A stretch of DNA of 64,000 bases from Ciceribacter thiooxidans (GTDB lineage Bacteria > Pseudomonadota > Alphaproteobacteria > Rhizobiales > Rhizobiaceae): assembly GCF_014126615.1 (NCBI RefSeq), contig NZ_CP059896.1:3110501-3174500 (forward strand), written 5' to 3'. The notes beneath the pieces are model-generated. The model ran no database searches. It saw only the letters and a program-made list of their open reading frames with translations, and had not been told where the DNA came from. The position numbers and the translations under genes were made by a program. Positions within the stretch are counted from its first letter, which is position 1. Every line of letters starts with the position of its first letter. Positions 1-8,830 of this stretch are shown here, in pieces.

Positions 1-422
1 TGGTGGTCTTCGGGCTGATCAGTTCCTGTTTCGACATGCTGACCTTCGCCACCCTGCTCTTCGTCTTTCACGCCAACGAGGCGACCTTCCAGACTTCGTG
101 GTTCATGATCTCGCTGCTGACCGAGCTCGGTGTGGTACTGGTGTTGCGCACCCGCAAGCCCGCCTGGCGAAGCAGACCGAGTTCGTTGCTTCTCTGGTCG
201 ACGATCGCCGTCTCCGGCGCGACGCTCACCATCCCCTATCTCGGAACACTGACCGGGGTATTTGACTTCGTGCCGCTGTCGGCGACGCAAATGGGCGCGG
301 CGATCCTCATCATCGCCGCCTATCTCGCAGCGACAGAGATCGTGAAGCAGCGTGTGTTCCGTCCGCAGCCGAGGCGCGGCGATCGCCGCGACGTGGGAAC
401 AACTGCTCAGAACCGCCGTTAG
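1..422 (+). CDS. Mg2+-type P-type ATPase, C-terminal fragment (cut by window start)
   Basis: Only the last roughly 140 residues are visible, and the frame is open to the window edge. The segment holds the final transmembrane helices of a P-type cation pump. The stretch from the SSCFDMLTF helix through FQTSWFMISLLTE to VVLVLRTRKP matches the C-terminal helices of MgtA/MgtB-type magnesium-importing ATPases, where FQTxWFxxSLLTQ and an RTRK turn are typical. The catalytic DKTGT and ATP-binding domains lie outside the window. The tail after the last helix is basic and hydrophilic, as expected for a cytoplasmic C-terminus. Substrate assignment to Mg2+ is by family resemblance only; another cation is possible. 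Confidence 0.8.
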   Translation, partial: VVFGLISSCFDMLTFATLLFVFHANEATFQTSWFMISLLTELGVVLVLRTRKPAWRSRPSSLLLWSTIAVSGATLTIPYLGTLTGVFDFVPLSATQMGAAILIIAAYLAATEIVKQRVFRPQPRRGDRRDVGTTAQNRR

Positions 423-428
423 TCACAG

Positions 429-854
429 ATGAGGTTTCTCGCTGTGGTCATAACTGGGCTTGCGGTGATCGCGCCCGCGGCACATGCTTTCGTCCTGCCC
501 AACAAGATCAGGCTGCCGAAGGCGGAATACTTTACTGTCCAGCAAATCTATAACGGCTGGTGGATCATCGGCCTTCTGCTGCCGATTGCGTTTCTCGCCA
601 ACGGCGCGAACGCCATATGGCTGAGAAACGACAGGGTGTCGTTGATTCTGTCGGTCGCGGCTGCCGCCTTGATCCTCGCCAATCTCGCAATTTTCGCGCT
701 TTTTACCCAGCCGGCGAACGCTGTCACCCAGAACTGGACCGTTCAGCCGGAGAACTGGGAAGCTCTGCGCATCCAGTGGGAATACTCACATGCGGCCAAC
801 GCAGTAATTACGTTCCTCGCCTTTTGCTGCGCCGCGCTCGCATGCGTAAGGTGA
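429..854 (+). CDS. Small membrane protein, DUF1772/anthrone oxygenase-like
   Basis: A 141-residue protein starting seven bases after the stop of the P-type ATPase, so possibly cotranscribed with it. The N-terminus is a hydrophobic signal-like segment ending in an AHA site, followed by three hydrophobic helices (about residues 42-60, 70-92 and 120-140). Between the last two lies a loop with a NWTVQPENW...RIQWEYSHAANA pattern. That loop, with a tryptophan-flanked stretch followed by W-x-x-x-H, resembles DUF1772/anthrone-oxygenase-like small integral membrane proteins. No catalytic role can be assigned from the sequence. An unrelated small inner-membrane protein remains possible. Confidence 0.7.
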   Translation: MRFLAVVITGLAVIAPAAHAFVLPNKIRLPKAEYFTVQQIYNGWWIIGLLLPIAFLANGANAIWLRNDRVSLILSVAAAALILANLAIFALFTQPANAVTQNWTVQPENWEALRIQWEYSHAANAVITFLAFCCAALACVR

Positions 855-967
855 TATCCCTTGGCACCTAGGCAAGGACGCATTCGGAAGGATTGGCGCC
901 GCGGCTGACGCAAACAGCTCACGGACCGAGAACTTGCCGCGGCTTTATTCAAATTGTGGAGGGGAAA

Positions 968-1044
968 TGGCGCACCCGAAGAGATTCGAACTCCTGACCC
1001 CCAGATTCGTAGTCTGGTGCTCTATCCAGCTGAGCTACGGGTGC
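968..1044 (-). tRNA. tRNA-Arg (anticodon ACG)
   Basis: Read on the minus strand, the sequence folds as a complete cloverleaf. A 7-bp acceptor stem GCACCCG/CGGGTGC is followed by a D arm containing AGCTCAGCTGGATAGAGC. The anticodon stem CCAGA/TCTGG presents ACG (genomic 1008-1010), and the T loop is TTCGAAT. A 3' CCA is encoded (968-970). ACG reads CGN arginine codons after A34 deamination to inosine. It stands alone in the gap between the DUF1772-like gene and the sensor kinase. I see no integrase or duplicated 3' end next to it. Confidence 0.97.
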
Positions 1045-1182
1045 GTGCCGTGCCGGCGTGTCACCGGCTGCGTGGCGATCCTCTAAAGCGTGGCGCGGAG
1101 GATTGCAAGCGAATTTCCAAAAAAATCCGTCATTTTCGTACGCCCGACCCTCCATCCCGTTGTTTTTCAATAACATATCGGC

Positions 1183-2667
1183 TCACGCGCGGGCGCGCCA
1201 GTCGTCAAGGGCCACCGGGCGGTCGGGAATTTCAATCCTGAAAAGCGTGCCGGCTCCCGGCTTTTCGACAAGCGCGATGGTACCTCCGTGCGCCAGCACG
1301 AGTTCCCGCGCGATTGCCAGACCAAGCCCTGTTCCGCCCGATCGCGCCGCGCCGCGAAAGGCGGCAAAAAGATTCTCTCGTGCCTTGCGCGGCATACCGG
1401 GGCCGGTATCGTCTATGGTGATAGAAACCACACTTCCGACCCGCTGCGCCGTAAGCGTCAGCCGGCGAACCGCGTCGGGATCGCCTATTCCATAGCCCGT
1501 CAGCGCTTGAATCGCGTTGCGGCAGAGATTGTGGATCACCCGGAACAACTGCTCGCTATCGGCGTCCACCTCGATGTCGGCAGCCACCATGTCGATGAAC
1601 TCGATGTCGCTTTCGGGGTCGATGGCAAGGATGTCCCGCACCTCCTGGCACAGGGCGGCAAGCTGAATCCGGCGCCGGCGCGGCTCGGCCTCAGCCGCCT
1701 GGCCGTAAGCCAGGACTTCTCTCGTATAGCCGACAGCCCGATCGATCGTCCGAAGGAGTTTCGGAGCGAAACTCTTGACCATGGGGTCGTCCACGTCAGC
1801 GAGCCGGTCCGACATGAGTTGCGCGGAGGCCAGAATGTTGCGCATGTCGTGGTTGATCTTGGAAACGGCCAGGCCGAGATCGACGAGGTTCTTCTGCTGC
1901 TTGAGGGTCCTGTGCAACTGCTCCTGCATCATCGACAGGTGCCGCGAGGCGACCGCCAGCTCGTCGCTGCCCTTGTCCGGCAGCAGGATTCGCGCGGGGT
2001 CTTCGGGGTCTGCGGTGAATTCCCGCATGCTGCACGTGAGACGCCGGACCGGGCGGATCATCATCCGGTTGATGGCGAGATAGATGAGTACGCCTGTAAT
2101 CACCGAGATGATCAGGGAGACCGTGACAAGATACCTCGCGAAGGAGAGCATCGCCTTGTGCAGACTCGCCTCGGAGAGGACGACCTCGATTTCCATGTCG
2201 CTTTCGCCGACGGGTCCATAAACGCGCAGGATGCGGTCGCCGCCGAAGAACAGCGTGTAGAAGGCATCGCTGACGGAGCGGAGCGGATCGACATTGGCCA
2301 AGTCGAACTGGGCGTCGACCTTCGGCGGCATGTTGTCGACGACGAGGAGACGCGAGGTTCCGTCCTTGCGCAAAACGATGGCCTTGGTGCCCGTCGCCAT
2401 CAACGCCTCATCCTGCAGCGCCCGCGGCAACTTAATGGGCTGCAGTCCGTCGATTACCACGCTGGCCGCAGCCGCGGTCCGCAACCGATCCTCCAGCCAG
2501 CGCAAGCGCATCGTTGCAATCGAAGGCGCGAAGATCAACACCTCAGCAAGCAATACGAAGACGATCGTGAGCCAGAGGAGTTTGCCGGACAACCCCTGAA
2601 AGAAGCCGGGAACGATGGCGGGCTTCGGGCCCCCCTCGTCAGGTCTCATCCGCACTTCGTCTGGCAT
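1183..2667 (-). CDS. Orphan membrane sensor histidine kinase
   Basis: A 494-residue two-component sensor kinase. An N-terminal membrane helix (about 29-50) is followed by a roughly 125-residue periplasmic sensor segment and a second helix (about 179-200). A HAMP linker comes next (about 200-255), then a HisKA-type dimerization helix with the phosphoacceptor His near residue 273 in SKINHDMRN. The C-terminal ATPase domain shows the N box NLCRNAIQAL, the G1 box DDTGPGMP and the G2 box GGTGLGLAIARELV. All boxes look intact. No response regulator gene is adjacent, so its partner must be elsewhere. The periplasmic domain is not one I recognise, so the signal is unknown. Confidence 0.9.
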   Translation of the reverse strand: MPDEVRMRPDEGGPKPAIVPGFFQGLSGKLLWLTIVFVLLAEVLIFAPSIATMRLRWLEDRLRTAAAASVVIDGLQPIKLPRALQDEALMATGTKAIVLRKDGTSRLLVVDNMPPKVDAQFDLANVDPLRSVSDAFYTLFFGGDRILRVYGPVGESDMEIEVVLSEASLHKAMLSFARYLVTVSLIISVITGVLIYLAINRMMIRPVRRLTCSMREFTADPEDPARILLPDKGSDELAVASRHLSMMQEQLHRTLKQQKNLVDLGLAVSKINHDMRNILASAQLMSDRLADVDDPMVKSFAPKLLRTIDRAVGYTREVLAYGQAAEAEPRRRRIQLAALCQEVRDILAIDPESDIEFIDMVAADIEVDADSEQLFRVIHNLCRNAIQALTGYGIGDPDAVRRLTLTAQRVGSVVSITIDDTGPGMPRKARENLFAAFRGAARSGGTGLGLAIARELVLAHGGTIALVEKPGAGTLFRIEIPDRPVALDDWRARA

Positions 2668-2798
2668 CGGCGTCTCCTTGCCGCTGATCTGACCGCGGGT
2701 AGAAAGCCCCGGAGGGCATACATAGGATAGACCGGAAGGAAGAAAAAGATAAGCGACGCGAAAACGCGAGCGTGGCTATCGCGGGGATTTCCGCACGG

Positions 2799-2824
2799 AA
2801 AGGCCGCGAGCACTGCCCGCGGCC
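2799..2824 (-). terminator. Intrinsic terminator-like hairpin after chemoreceptor gene
   Basis: On the minus strand, 34 bases beyond the chemoreceptor stop codon, a 7-bp perfect stem (GGCCGCG/CGCGGCC, 2802-2808 with 2818-2824) with a 9-base loop is followed by TTT. The T tract is short, so termination efficiency is uncertain, but the position is right for the end of the chemoreceptor transcript. Confidence 0.55.
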
Positions 2825-2857
2825 AGAAAGTTCGTTACTCTGCGGTCCCGGAGGCGA

Positions 2858-4906
2858 TCAGAATTCTTCCCAATCGGCGTCCTGGGCAACGGCCACCGCA
2901 CCGCCACCGAACGCGCGGGCGACACTTCCCTGCATTTGCCGTGCCGGCGAGGCGACGGGCTTGCGCGGAGCGCTGGATGTAGCCGCCTGCACGCGAACCG
3001 GTGCCGGCACATGCAAGGGCGGGTTGGGAGCCGCATTCCCCCTTGCGGCGTCTGCGAGACGGAAGTGCGCGACGAGGGCGGCAAGGCCATCGGCCTCCTC
3101 CGAGAGCTTGTGGGTCGCTGCCGACGTTTCCTCGACCATTGCGGCATTCTGCTGAGTAACCTGATCCATCTGGTTGATGGCGGTGTTGACTTCCTGCAGG
3201 CCGGTGGACTGCTCCTTCGCTGCTGTCGCGATCGAATGGATATGGTCGTTGATCTTGAGCACCCGGCTTTCAATCTCCGAGAGAGCCTCGCCGGTCTTCT
3301 GTACCAGCTTGACCCCGCCGGACACTTCCTCGCCTGACTTGGTGATCAGCGCCTTGATGTCCTTGGCGGCGTTGGCCGAACGCTGCGCAAGCTCACGCAC
3401 TTCCTGGGCCACGACCGCAAAGCCCTTACCCGCCTCACCGGCACGAGCCGCCTCGACGCCCGCGTTGAGCGCCAGCAGGTTCGTCTGGAAGGCAATCTCG
3501 TCGATCACGTTGATGATCTGGGAGATCTCGCGCGATGCCTGTTCGATGCGCCCCATCGCGTCGACCGCTTCGCCGACAACCATCGCCGACTGCGCGGCGC
3601 TGCGGGTTGCTTCCGTAACCATCGAGCTCGCCTCCTGGGCTCTCTCACTCGACCCACGGACGACAACGGTGATTTCGTCGAGTGCCGCGGAGGTTTCCTC
3701 GAGAGCGGCTGCCTGCTGTTCCGTACGCTTGGCGAGATCGTTGGTAGCCGACATGAGCTCGTCGGCGTTGCCGTCGATGAGGTCGGTCTTGCCGCGAATG
3801 TCGATCATCATCTGCCGCAGTCGGTCGACGGTGGCGTTGACGTTCACCTGCAACTCCGCGAAGGCACCACGGAAATCGCCATGCATGCTCTGTGTCAGGT
3901 CGCCAGCCGACAGGCTCGCCACCACGCGGCGCGTCTCCGCCACACCGGCATCGACGGCCGTCAGAAGCGCGTTGATGTTGGCCGCGAAGCGATCGAGGTT
4001 GGGATCATCGTAGCGCTTTTCGATCCGCCGGCCGAAATCGCCATCGGCCGCAGCGGCCACAACGACCGACATACTGGACTGCAGGTCATCACTCTTCGCG
4101 CGCATGGCCGCTTCCTGCGCGTTGAGGCGCTGGACGGCGACGCCGTTCTGTTTGAAGATCTCGACCGCGGCCGCCATTTCTCCGATCTCGTCGGCACGGC
4201 CGGCATACGGGATATCGACACCGAAATCGCCGTCGGAGATCTTCTTCATTGCACTGGTGACGTTGCGGATCGGTCGGCTGAGCTGGTTGACAGCGATGTA
4301 CATTCCGAAACCGGCGCCACCGGCAACAGCCACGAAGGTGACGCCCGTGATCAGCATCAGCATCAGGGTCTGGAACGACTTGAGAGACGCCGTGATCTCC
4401 TGAAGCTCGGCCTTGTCCTGCTCGACCACGGCGTCGATATCGGCCTGGAACGCTTTCCGGTTGGCGCGATTGGCCTCGTTGTTGCCCTGTTCGTTGGCGG
4501 CCTTCGGATCGACTTCGGTGCCGAGACGCGCTGTCTCGGTTCGGAACGCCCGGAATTCTGACGCCTTCCCGACCATAGAGTCGAAGGTCGTCTGCTGCCC
4601 GGCCGGCACGAGCGGCTTCCAGGCGGCAATTACGCCATCGATCTCGTCGAGATTCTTGATGAGCCCTTTGGCAAAGGAACCGGCTTTCTCGGTCGTCGGT
4701 GCAGCGTAGATACCACGCGCTTCCATGACGACGGCCGTCACCATTCTGTTCATGTGTTCGCCAAGGTAGACCCGCTCCGAAACCGTGCGCAACGCGTCGG
4801 CTCTGCCGGCATACTGAGCAGTCACGTAAATTCCGATTACGCCGATGACGACCGCTGCGAACCCGAGCATGCCCACGAGGGAATAAATCTTGCCGCCAAT
4901 TTTCAC
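2858..4906 (-). CDS. Methyl-accepting chemotaxis protein with C-terminal WEEF tail
   Basis: A 682-residue transmembrane chemoreceptor. TM1 lies at about residues 10-30, a roughly 150-residue helical periplasmic sensor of 4-helix-bundle type follows, and TM2 is at about 185-208. Two HAMP-like units come next, then the cytoplasmic signalling domain with the hairpin tip [20 protein letters not shown]. The last residues are DADWEEF after a Pro/Ala-rich flexible linker, matching the C-terminal pentapeptide type that tethers CheR/CheB in other receptors. The start is GTG, preceded by a good GAGGAG Shine-Dalgarno. It is a monocistronic minus-strand gene, and its ligand cannot be read from the sequence. 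Confidence 0.95.
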   Translation of the reverse strand: MKIGGKIYSLVGMLGFAAVVIGVIGIYVTAQYAGRADALRTVSERVYLGEHMNRMVTAVVMEARGIYAAPTTEKAGSFAKGLIKNLDEIDGVIAAWKPLVPAGQQTTFDSMVGKASEFRAFRTETARLGTEVDPKAANEQGNNEANRANRKAFQADIDAVVEQDKAELQEITASLKSFQTLMLMLITGVTFVAVAGGAGFGMYIAVNQLSRPIRNVTSAMKKISDGDFGVDIPYAGRADEIGEMAAAVEIFKQNGVAVQRLNAQEAAMRAKSDDLQSSMSVVVAAAADGDFGRRIEKRYDDPNLDRFAANINALLTAVDAGVAETRRVVASLSAGDLTQSMHGDFRGAFAELQVNVNATVDRLRQMMIDIRGKTDLIDGNADELMSATNDLAKRTEQQAAALEETSAALDEITVVVRGSSERAQEASSMVTEATRSAAQSAMVVGEAVDAMGRIEQASREISQIINVIDEIAFQTNLLALNAGVEAARAGEAGKGFAVVAQEVRELAQRSANAAKDIKALITKSGEEVSGGVKLVQKTGEALSEIESRVLKINDHIHSIATAAKEQSTGLQEVNTAINQMDQVTQQNAAMVEETSAATHKLSEEADGLAALVAHFRLADAARGNAAPNPPLHVPAPVRVQAATSSAPRKPVASPARQMQGSVARAFGGGAVAVAQDADWEEF

Positions 4907-5198
4907 GAATATAGCTCCTCTTCAAAATTCTCGGGGCAGCAAACCCGTCAAATTATGGGGATTTTATACACGCGAAATTAAGGAAGTCTTTCGCGGCCAT
5001 GCTGCAGTGCGAAGGCGAAATACTTCGTCCGGACAGTAGCGAAAAGGGCATATTTCTACTTGAGGTATAGACACTCTATGCGCGCACGTTTTCGAGTGGT
5101 GTCAACTCACTACATCCGCCCGCAGATGCAACTGTATCCATCCCGTCGTAACGCCCCCACGGGCCGTTCGACACAGGCCTGCGCGTCTGTGCAGCCGA
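4907..5198. other. Divergent intergenic region between chemoreceptor gene and rpmH promoter
   Basis: About 290 bases with no convincing coding region. The side nearest the chemoreceptor is A/T-rich, with TATAAAAT on the minus strand at about 4967-4974, and probably holds that gene's promoter, but I cannot name a clear -35/-10 pair. No repeat or RNA structure stood out. The rest of the gap (5199-5343) holds the rpmH promoter and leader, which are listed separately. Confidence 0.5.
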
Positions 5199-5227
5199 TT
5201 GACTCTCGAGGTCATCGCCCGTATAAG
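5199..5227 (+). promoter_or_regulatory. Housekeeping-type promoter for rpmH-rnpA-yidC
   Basis: TTGACT (5199-5204) and TATAAG (5222-5227) are separated by exactly 17 bases, a near-consensus sigma70 promoter. Transcription would start around 5234 and give a leader of about 110 bases before rpmH. Being upstream of a highly expressed ribosomal protein gene supports it. Confidence 0.75.
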
Positions 5228-5249
5228 CCGCCCGCACGCCCGGAGACAC

Positions 5250-5339
5250 ATGCCCGCTCACGCGGCAGGCCGGCCGTGCGAAACTCCAACGCTCTTGCAG
5301 AAATGCAAACCCAAGAAGGGCCGCACACCGCGGTATTAA
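5250..5339 (+). CDS. Candidate 29-codon leader ORF upstream of rpmH
   Basis: Inside the predicted rpmH leader, ATG at 5250 opens a 29-residue frame closed by TAA at 5337-5339, four bases before the rpmH ATG. GGAG at 5242-5245 could serve as a ribosome binding site, though its spacing of four is short. The C-terminal half is strongly basic (CKPKKGRTPRY). The rpmH start itself has no recognisable Shine-Dalgarno, so termination here could feed ribosomes to rpmH. It is a prediction from layout only; chance opening of a short frame in GC-rich DNA is the main alternative. Confidence 0.3.
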   Translation: MPAHAAGRPCETPTLLQKCKPKKGRTPRY

Positions 5340-5343
5340 ATAA

Positions 5344-5478
5344 ATGAAGCGTACCTACCAACCTTCCAAGCTTGTTCGCAAGCGTCGCCACGGTTTCCGT
5401 GCGCGTATGGCCACCAACGGCGGCCGCAAGGTTCTCGCCGCACGCCGCTCTCGCGGTCGCAAGCGTCTTTCGGCTTAA
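5344..5478 (+). CDS. rpmH: 50S ribosomal protein L34
   Basis: A 44-residue, extremely basic protein beginning [18 protein letters not shown] and ending in the [10 protein letters not shown] tail, which is diagnostic of bacterial L34. It is a structural protein of the large ribosomal subunit. It is the first gene of the conserved rpmH-rnpA-yidC series, 33 bases upstream of rnpA and behind a strong sigma70-like promoter. Oddly, the start codon is preceded by ATTAAATAA with no Shine-Dalgarno, so initiation may depend on translation of the leader ORF directly upstream or on another mechanism. Confidence 0.98.
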   Translation: MKRTYQPSKLVRKRRHGFRARMATNGGRKVLAARRSRGRKRLSA

Positions 5479-5511
5479 GGCCGGACGTGCCCGATCCCAG
5501 GAAACGGGCGA

Positions 5512-5901
5512 ATGACGTCTGATGAACCTATCAAAACTGTCGGGCGGCTGAAGAGCCGGCCGCAGTTTCTTGCTGTCCGCGAAGGCGAGAAACGCCGCGG
5601 CGGCCTCTTTCTCCTCGAAGTGCTCAATCGCAAGGAGCCCGAGGGCGAGCCGAGAGTCGGCTTCACAGTCACCAAGAAACATGGCAATGCCGTCGAGCGC
5701 AACCGCATGCGCCGCCGCCTCAAGGAGGCTGTGCGCGTGAAGGCGGGGTTTGCAATGCAGCCGGGACATGACTATGTGGTTGTCGCCCGGCGGGACGTAC
5801 TGTCGGTGTCCTTTGAAACGCTCACGGAAGAACTGGCCGAACGGATCGAAGCCAGGCCGAAACACAAGCGGTCTTCCCAGACCCGTTCCAGGAAAGTGTG
5901 A
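5512..5901 (+). CDS. rnpA: Ribonuclease P protein component
   Basis: A 129-residue basic protein, the protein subunit of RNase P that helps the catalytic RNA mature tRNA 5' ends. It carries the family signature [16 protein letters not shown] (the RNR motif), preceded by the VGFTVTKKH strand. The length is normal and the tail is Lys/Arg-rich. It follows rpmH by 33 bases, and its TGA stop overlaps the yidC ATG (TGATG), implying translational coupling. The yidD gene that often sits between rnpA and yidC is absent here. Confidence 0.97.
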   Translation: MTSDEPIKTVGRLKSRPQFLAVREGEKRRGGLFLLEVLNRKEPEGEPRVGFTVTKKHGNAVERNRMRRRLKEAVRVKAGFAMQPGHDYVVVARRDVLSVSFETLTEELAERIEARPKHKRSSQTRSRKV

Positions 5902-7769
5902 TGGAAAACAAACGCAATTACTTCATCGCGATTGCCCTGTCCGTGCTGATCGTGCTCGCCTGGCAATTCTTTTATATGAATCCGAAGATCGAGGCGCAGC
6001 GTCAGGAGCAGGCACGCATCGCCGAGCAGGCGAAGACCGCGCCGGCGGCCAGCGAAAGCCCGGCGGCGAAGCCATCGGCCGAGGCTCAGGTTTCCGGTGC
6101 CCTGCCGGCCTCCGGCCAGGCCGCAGCGACTGCTACCCGCGAAGAAGCCATCGCCAAGACAGCTCGCGTCGCGATTGACACACCTGCACTTTCCGGCTCG
6201 ATCAATCTGACCGGCGCGCGTTTCGACGACCTTAAGCTCAAGGGATACCGCGAAACCGTCGATCCGCAGAGCCCGATCATCACTCTCTTCAGCCCGTCCG
6301 ACACGAAAGACGGCTACTTCGCCGAGCTCGGCTATGTTGCAGGCGAAGGCGCCGGCGCGGCGCCCGGGCCGTCGACCGTCTGGACGCTGGCGGAAGGTGA
6401 GAAACTGACCCAGACGACGCCAGTCACGCTCTCGTTCACCAACGACGCGGGTCTGACCTTCACCCGCAAGATCTCCGTCGACAAGCACTACATGCTGACC
6501 GTCGAAGACGCGATCAAGAACGGCGGCGCAACAGCTGCCTCGGTTGCCCCCTACGGCCGCATCACCCGTTACAACAAGCCAACGACGCCTTCTGTCTACG
6601 TGCTGCACGAGGGTTTCCTCGGTGTGATCGGCGCCAATGGCAGTCTCGTCGAGAAGAAGTACGGCGACGTTGAAAAGGAAAGCGTCACGAACGACAAGGC
6701 GACCGGCGGCTGGATCGGTATCACTGACAAGTACTGGGCAGCGGCCCTCGTCCCGCCGCAGTCGATCGCATACGATTCTCGCTTCTCGCACTTTGCCGAT
6801 GGTCAGCCGCGTTATCAGGCCGACTTCAAGAATGACGCAGTCACCGTAGCCCCGGGGCAGGAAACCAGTCTCAAGACGCTTGTTTTCGCCGGTGCCAAGG
6901 AGGTGCGGGTGGTCAACGGTTATGCGCTCGACGACTCCTGGTTCGGAACGCTCTTCTCCAGCCTGCGCGGCGGCGAATCCGCCGACGTACAGAGCTATCA
7001 CGTCCCCCGGTTCGACCTCCTGATCGACTGGGGCTGGTTCTGGTTCTTCACCAAGCCGATGTTCCAGCTGATGGACTTCTTCTTCCGTCTGGTCGGGAAT
7101 TTCGGTGTCGCGATCCTGCTGACGACGATCGTGGTGAAGCTTCTCTTCTTCCCGCTCGCCAGCAAGCAGTATGCCTCCATGGCCAACATGAAGCGCATGC
7201 AGCCGAAGATGGAAGAGCTGAAGGCCAAGTTCGGCGATGACCGGATGGGCCTGCAGCAGGCGACGATGGAGCTCTACAAGACGGAAAAGATCAATCCGGT
7301 AGCCGGCTGCTGGCCGGTACTGCTGCAGATCCCGGTCTTCTTCGCACTCTACAAGGTCATCTACGTCACGATCGAGATGCGGCACGCGCCTTTCTTCGGC
7401 TGGATTCAAGACCTGTCGGCTCCCGATCCGACGACCTTCGTCAACCTCTTCGGGCTTCTGCCGTTCGACGCGCCGACGTTCCTGCATCTCGGCATCTGGC
7501 CGATCATCATGGGCATCACGATGTTCTTGCAAATGCGCATGAACCCGACGCCGCCCGATCCGACCCAGGCCATGCTGTTCAACTGGATGCCGCTTGTCTT
7601 CACCTTCATGCTCGGGAGCTTCCCCGCCGGATTGGTGATCTACTGGGCCTGGAACAACACGTTGTCGATCCTTCAGCAGTCGATCATCATGAAGCGTCAC
7701 GGCGTGAAGATCGAACTCTTCAACAATCTGAAATCCTTGTTCCGGCGAAAACCACAGCCGAGCAAGTAA
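5901..7769 (+). CDS. yidC: Membrane protein insertase YidC
   Basis: A 622-residue inner-membrane insertase that integrates membrane proteins alone or with SecYEG. TM1 is at the N-terminus (RNYFIAIALSVLIVLAWQFF), followed by an Ala/Pro-rich linker and a large periplasmic beta-sandwich domain (about 80-350). The C-terminal 60KD_IMP core of five helices follows, including the NPVAGCWPVLLQIPVFFALYK segment. A basic C-terminus (RRKPQPSK) fits ribosome contact. The ATG at 5901, overlapping the rnpA stop, is preferred over the GTG one codon earlier. A strong terminator follows, ending this transcription unit. Confidence 0.98.
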   Translation: MENKRNYFIAIALSVLIVLAWQFFYMNPKIEAQRQEQARIAEQAKTAPAASESPAAKPSAEAQVSGALPASGQAAATATREEAIAKTARVAIDTPALSGSINLTGARFDDLKLKGYRETVDPQSPIITLFSPSDTKDGYFAELGYVAGEGAGAAPGPSTVWTLAEGEKLTQTTPVTLSFTNDAGLTFTRKISVDKHYMLTVEDAIKNGGATAASVAPYGRITRYNKPTTPSVYVLHEGFLGVIGANGSLVEKKYGDVEKESVTNDKATGGWIGITDKYWAAALVPPQSIAYDSRFSHFADGQPRYQADFKNDAVTVAPGQETSLKTLVFAGAKEVRVVNGYALDDSWFGTLFSSLRGGESADVQSYHVPRFDLLIDWGWFWFFTKPMFQLMDFFFRLVGNFGVAILLTTIVVKLLFFPLASKQYASMANMKRMQPKMEELKAKFGDDRMGLQQATMELYKTEKINPVAGCWPVLLQIPVFFALYKVIYVTIEMRHAPFFGWIQDLSAPDPTTFVNLFGLLPFDAPTFLHLGIWPIIMGITMFLQMRMNPTPPDPTQAMLFNWMPLVFTFMLGSFPAGLVIYWAWNNTLSILQQSIIMKRHGVKIELFNNLKSLFRRKPQPSK

Positions 7770-7779
7770 GACGTCAAAG

Positions 7780-7808
7780 AACTCCGGGGGTTTCCTCCGG
7801 AGTTTTTT
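7780..7808 (+). terminator. Intrinsic terminator after yidC
   Basis: AACTCCGG (7780-7787) pairs with CCGGAGTT (7797-7804) around a 9-base loop, and the stem runs directly into a T tract. It lies 10 bases after the yidC stop and separates the rpmH operon from the transporter gene. Confidence 0.9.
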
Positions 7809-7830
7809 CGTAGATGCATCCGAGATCAAC

Positions 7831-8748
7831 ATGAGCCTCAATACGCTTTCCCCGGATACTGCCGTCAACGATATCCGCAAGGAGCGCGTGGGAGCGTTCC
7901 TTGTGTTCGGATCAGCATTCTTCTGGAGCTTCGGCGGCGCCATAGCGCGCTTTCTCGATGTCACTGACAGCTGGACGATCGTCTTCTGGCGCAACTTCTT
8001 TGCTGCAGTCTTCCTGATTGTCTTCATGCTGCTGCGAGATGGACCGCGGGGCACCGTCGCCCTTTACCGGAACATGGGCTGGCCGGGGTTCGTGGTCGCA
8101 TGCACCTTCGCCACCGCGACCACCTGCTTCATCATCGCGATCAGCTACACCACCGTCGCCAACGTCGTTCTCCTGCAGGCGGGTGTACCGCTCTTCGCCG
8201 CGCTGATGAGCCGGATATTCTTCGGCGAGCGGATCACCACGCTGACCTGGAGCGCAATTGCGGCCGTAATCGCCGGCGTCGCCATCATGGTTTCGGGTTC
8301 CTTCACCGGTTCCGTTTCGCCGATCGGCGACGCGCTGGCCCTGACGATTGCCGTCGTCTTTGCCGCGACGACCGTGATTACCCGCCGCTACACCGCCGTG
8401 CGCATGACGCCAGCCGCGTCTCTCGGGGCGCTGATCGCCTGTGCGATCTCGATGACGCAGGCGGGCACACTGTTCGTCCCCCTAGACCAGTTCGCACTGC
8501 TCTTCGTGTTCGGAACTCTCAACCTCGGTCTCGGCATGGCGCTTTTCGTAACCGGAGCACGGATGATCCCCTCCGCGCTCGCTGCCCTGCTCGGCACCGG
8601 CGAAACGATGCTCGCGCCGGTCTGGGTTGCGGTCATTCACGGCGAGATTCCGAGCGAGCGCGCCATCTGGGGCGGGCTGGTCATCCTCGCCGCGCTCATC
8701 ACCTATCTCGGTGCTGAATTCCGCAGGCAACAGGCCGGCGCACACTAA
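7831..8748 (+). CDS. EamA/DMT-family transporter
   Basis: A 305-residue inner-membrane protein with about ten hydrophobic helices arranged as two EamA repeats of the drug/metabolite transporter superfamily. The first repeat begins at [20 protein letters not shown]. Each half ends in the typical pattern of an acidic FFGERIT or IHGEIPSE turn followed by a [13 protein letters not shown] or [13 protein letters not shown] final helix. The substrate is not predictable. It lies alone between the yidC terminator and yihA and was probably added to a conserved neighbourhood. Confidence 0.9.
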   Translation: MSLNTLSPDTAVNDIRKERVGAFLVFGSAFFWSFGGAIARFLDVTDSWTIVFWRNFFAAVFLIVFMLLRDGPRGTVALYRNMGWPGFVVACTFATATTCFIIAISYTTVANVVLLQAGVPLFAALMSRIFFGERITTLTWSAIAAVIAGVAIMVSGSFTGSVSPIGDALALTIAVVFAATTVITRRYTAVRMTPAASLGALIACAISMTQAGTLFVPLDQFALLFVFGTLNLGLGMALFVTGARMIPSALAALLGTGETMLAPVWVAVIHGEIPSERAIWGGLVILAALITYLGAEFRRQQAGAH

Positions 8749-8830
8749 TCCAAGTCACCCTTTCTTCTTGACATCCCACGTCAAAACCCGGAAGCCAGTC
8801 CGCTACGAAGGAAGGACGAAGACGGAAGCC

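Noticed and set aside
968..1044. tRNA-Arg as an integration site of a genomic island
   Set aside because: No integrase, no repeated tRNA 3' end and no composition change on either side.
5772..8054. Long 760-codon open frame antisense to yidC
   Set aside because: It is a codon-bias shadow: composition is Arg/His/Glu-rich, there are no domains, and it covers rnpA, yidC and the transporter start on the opposite strand.
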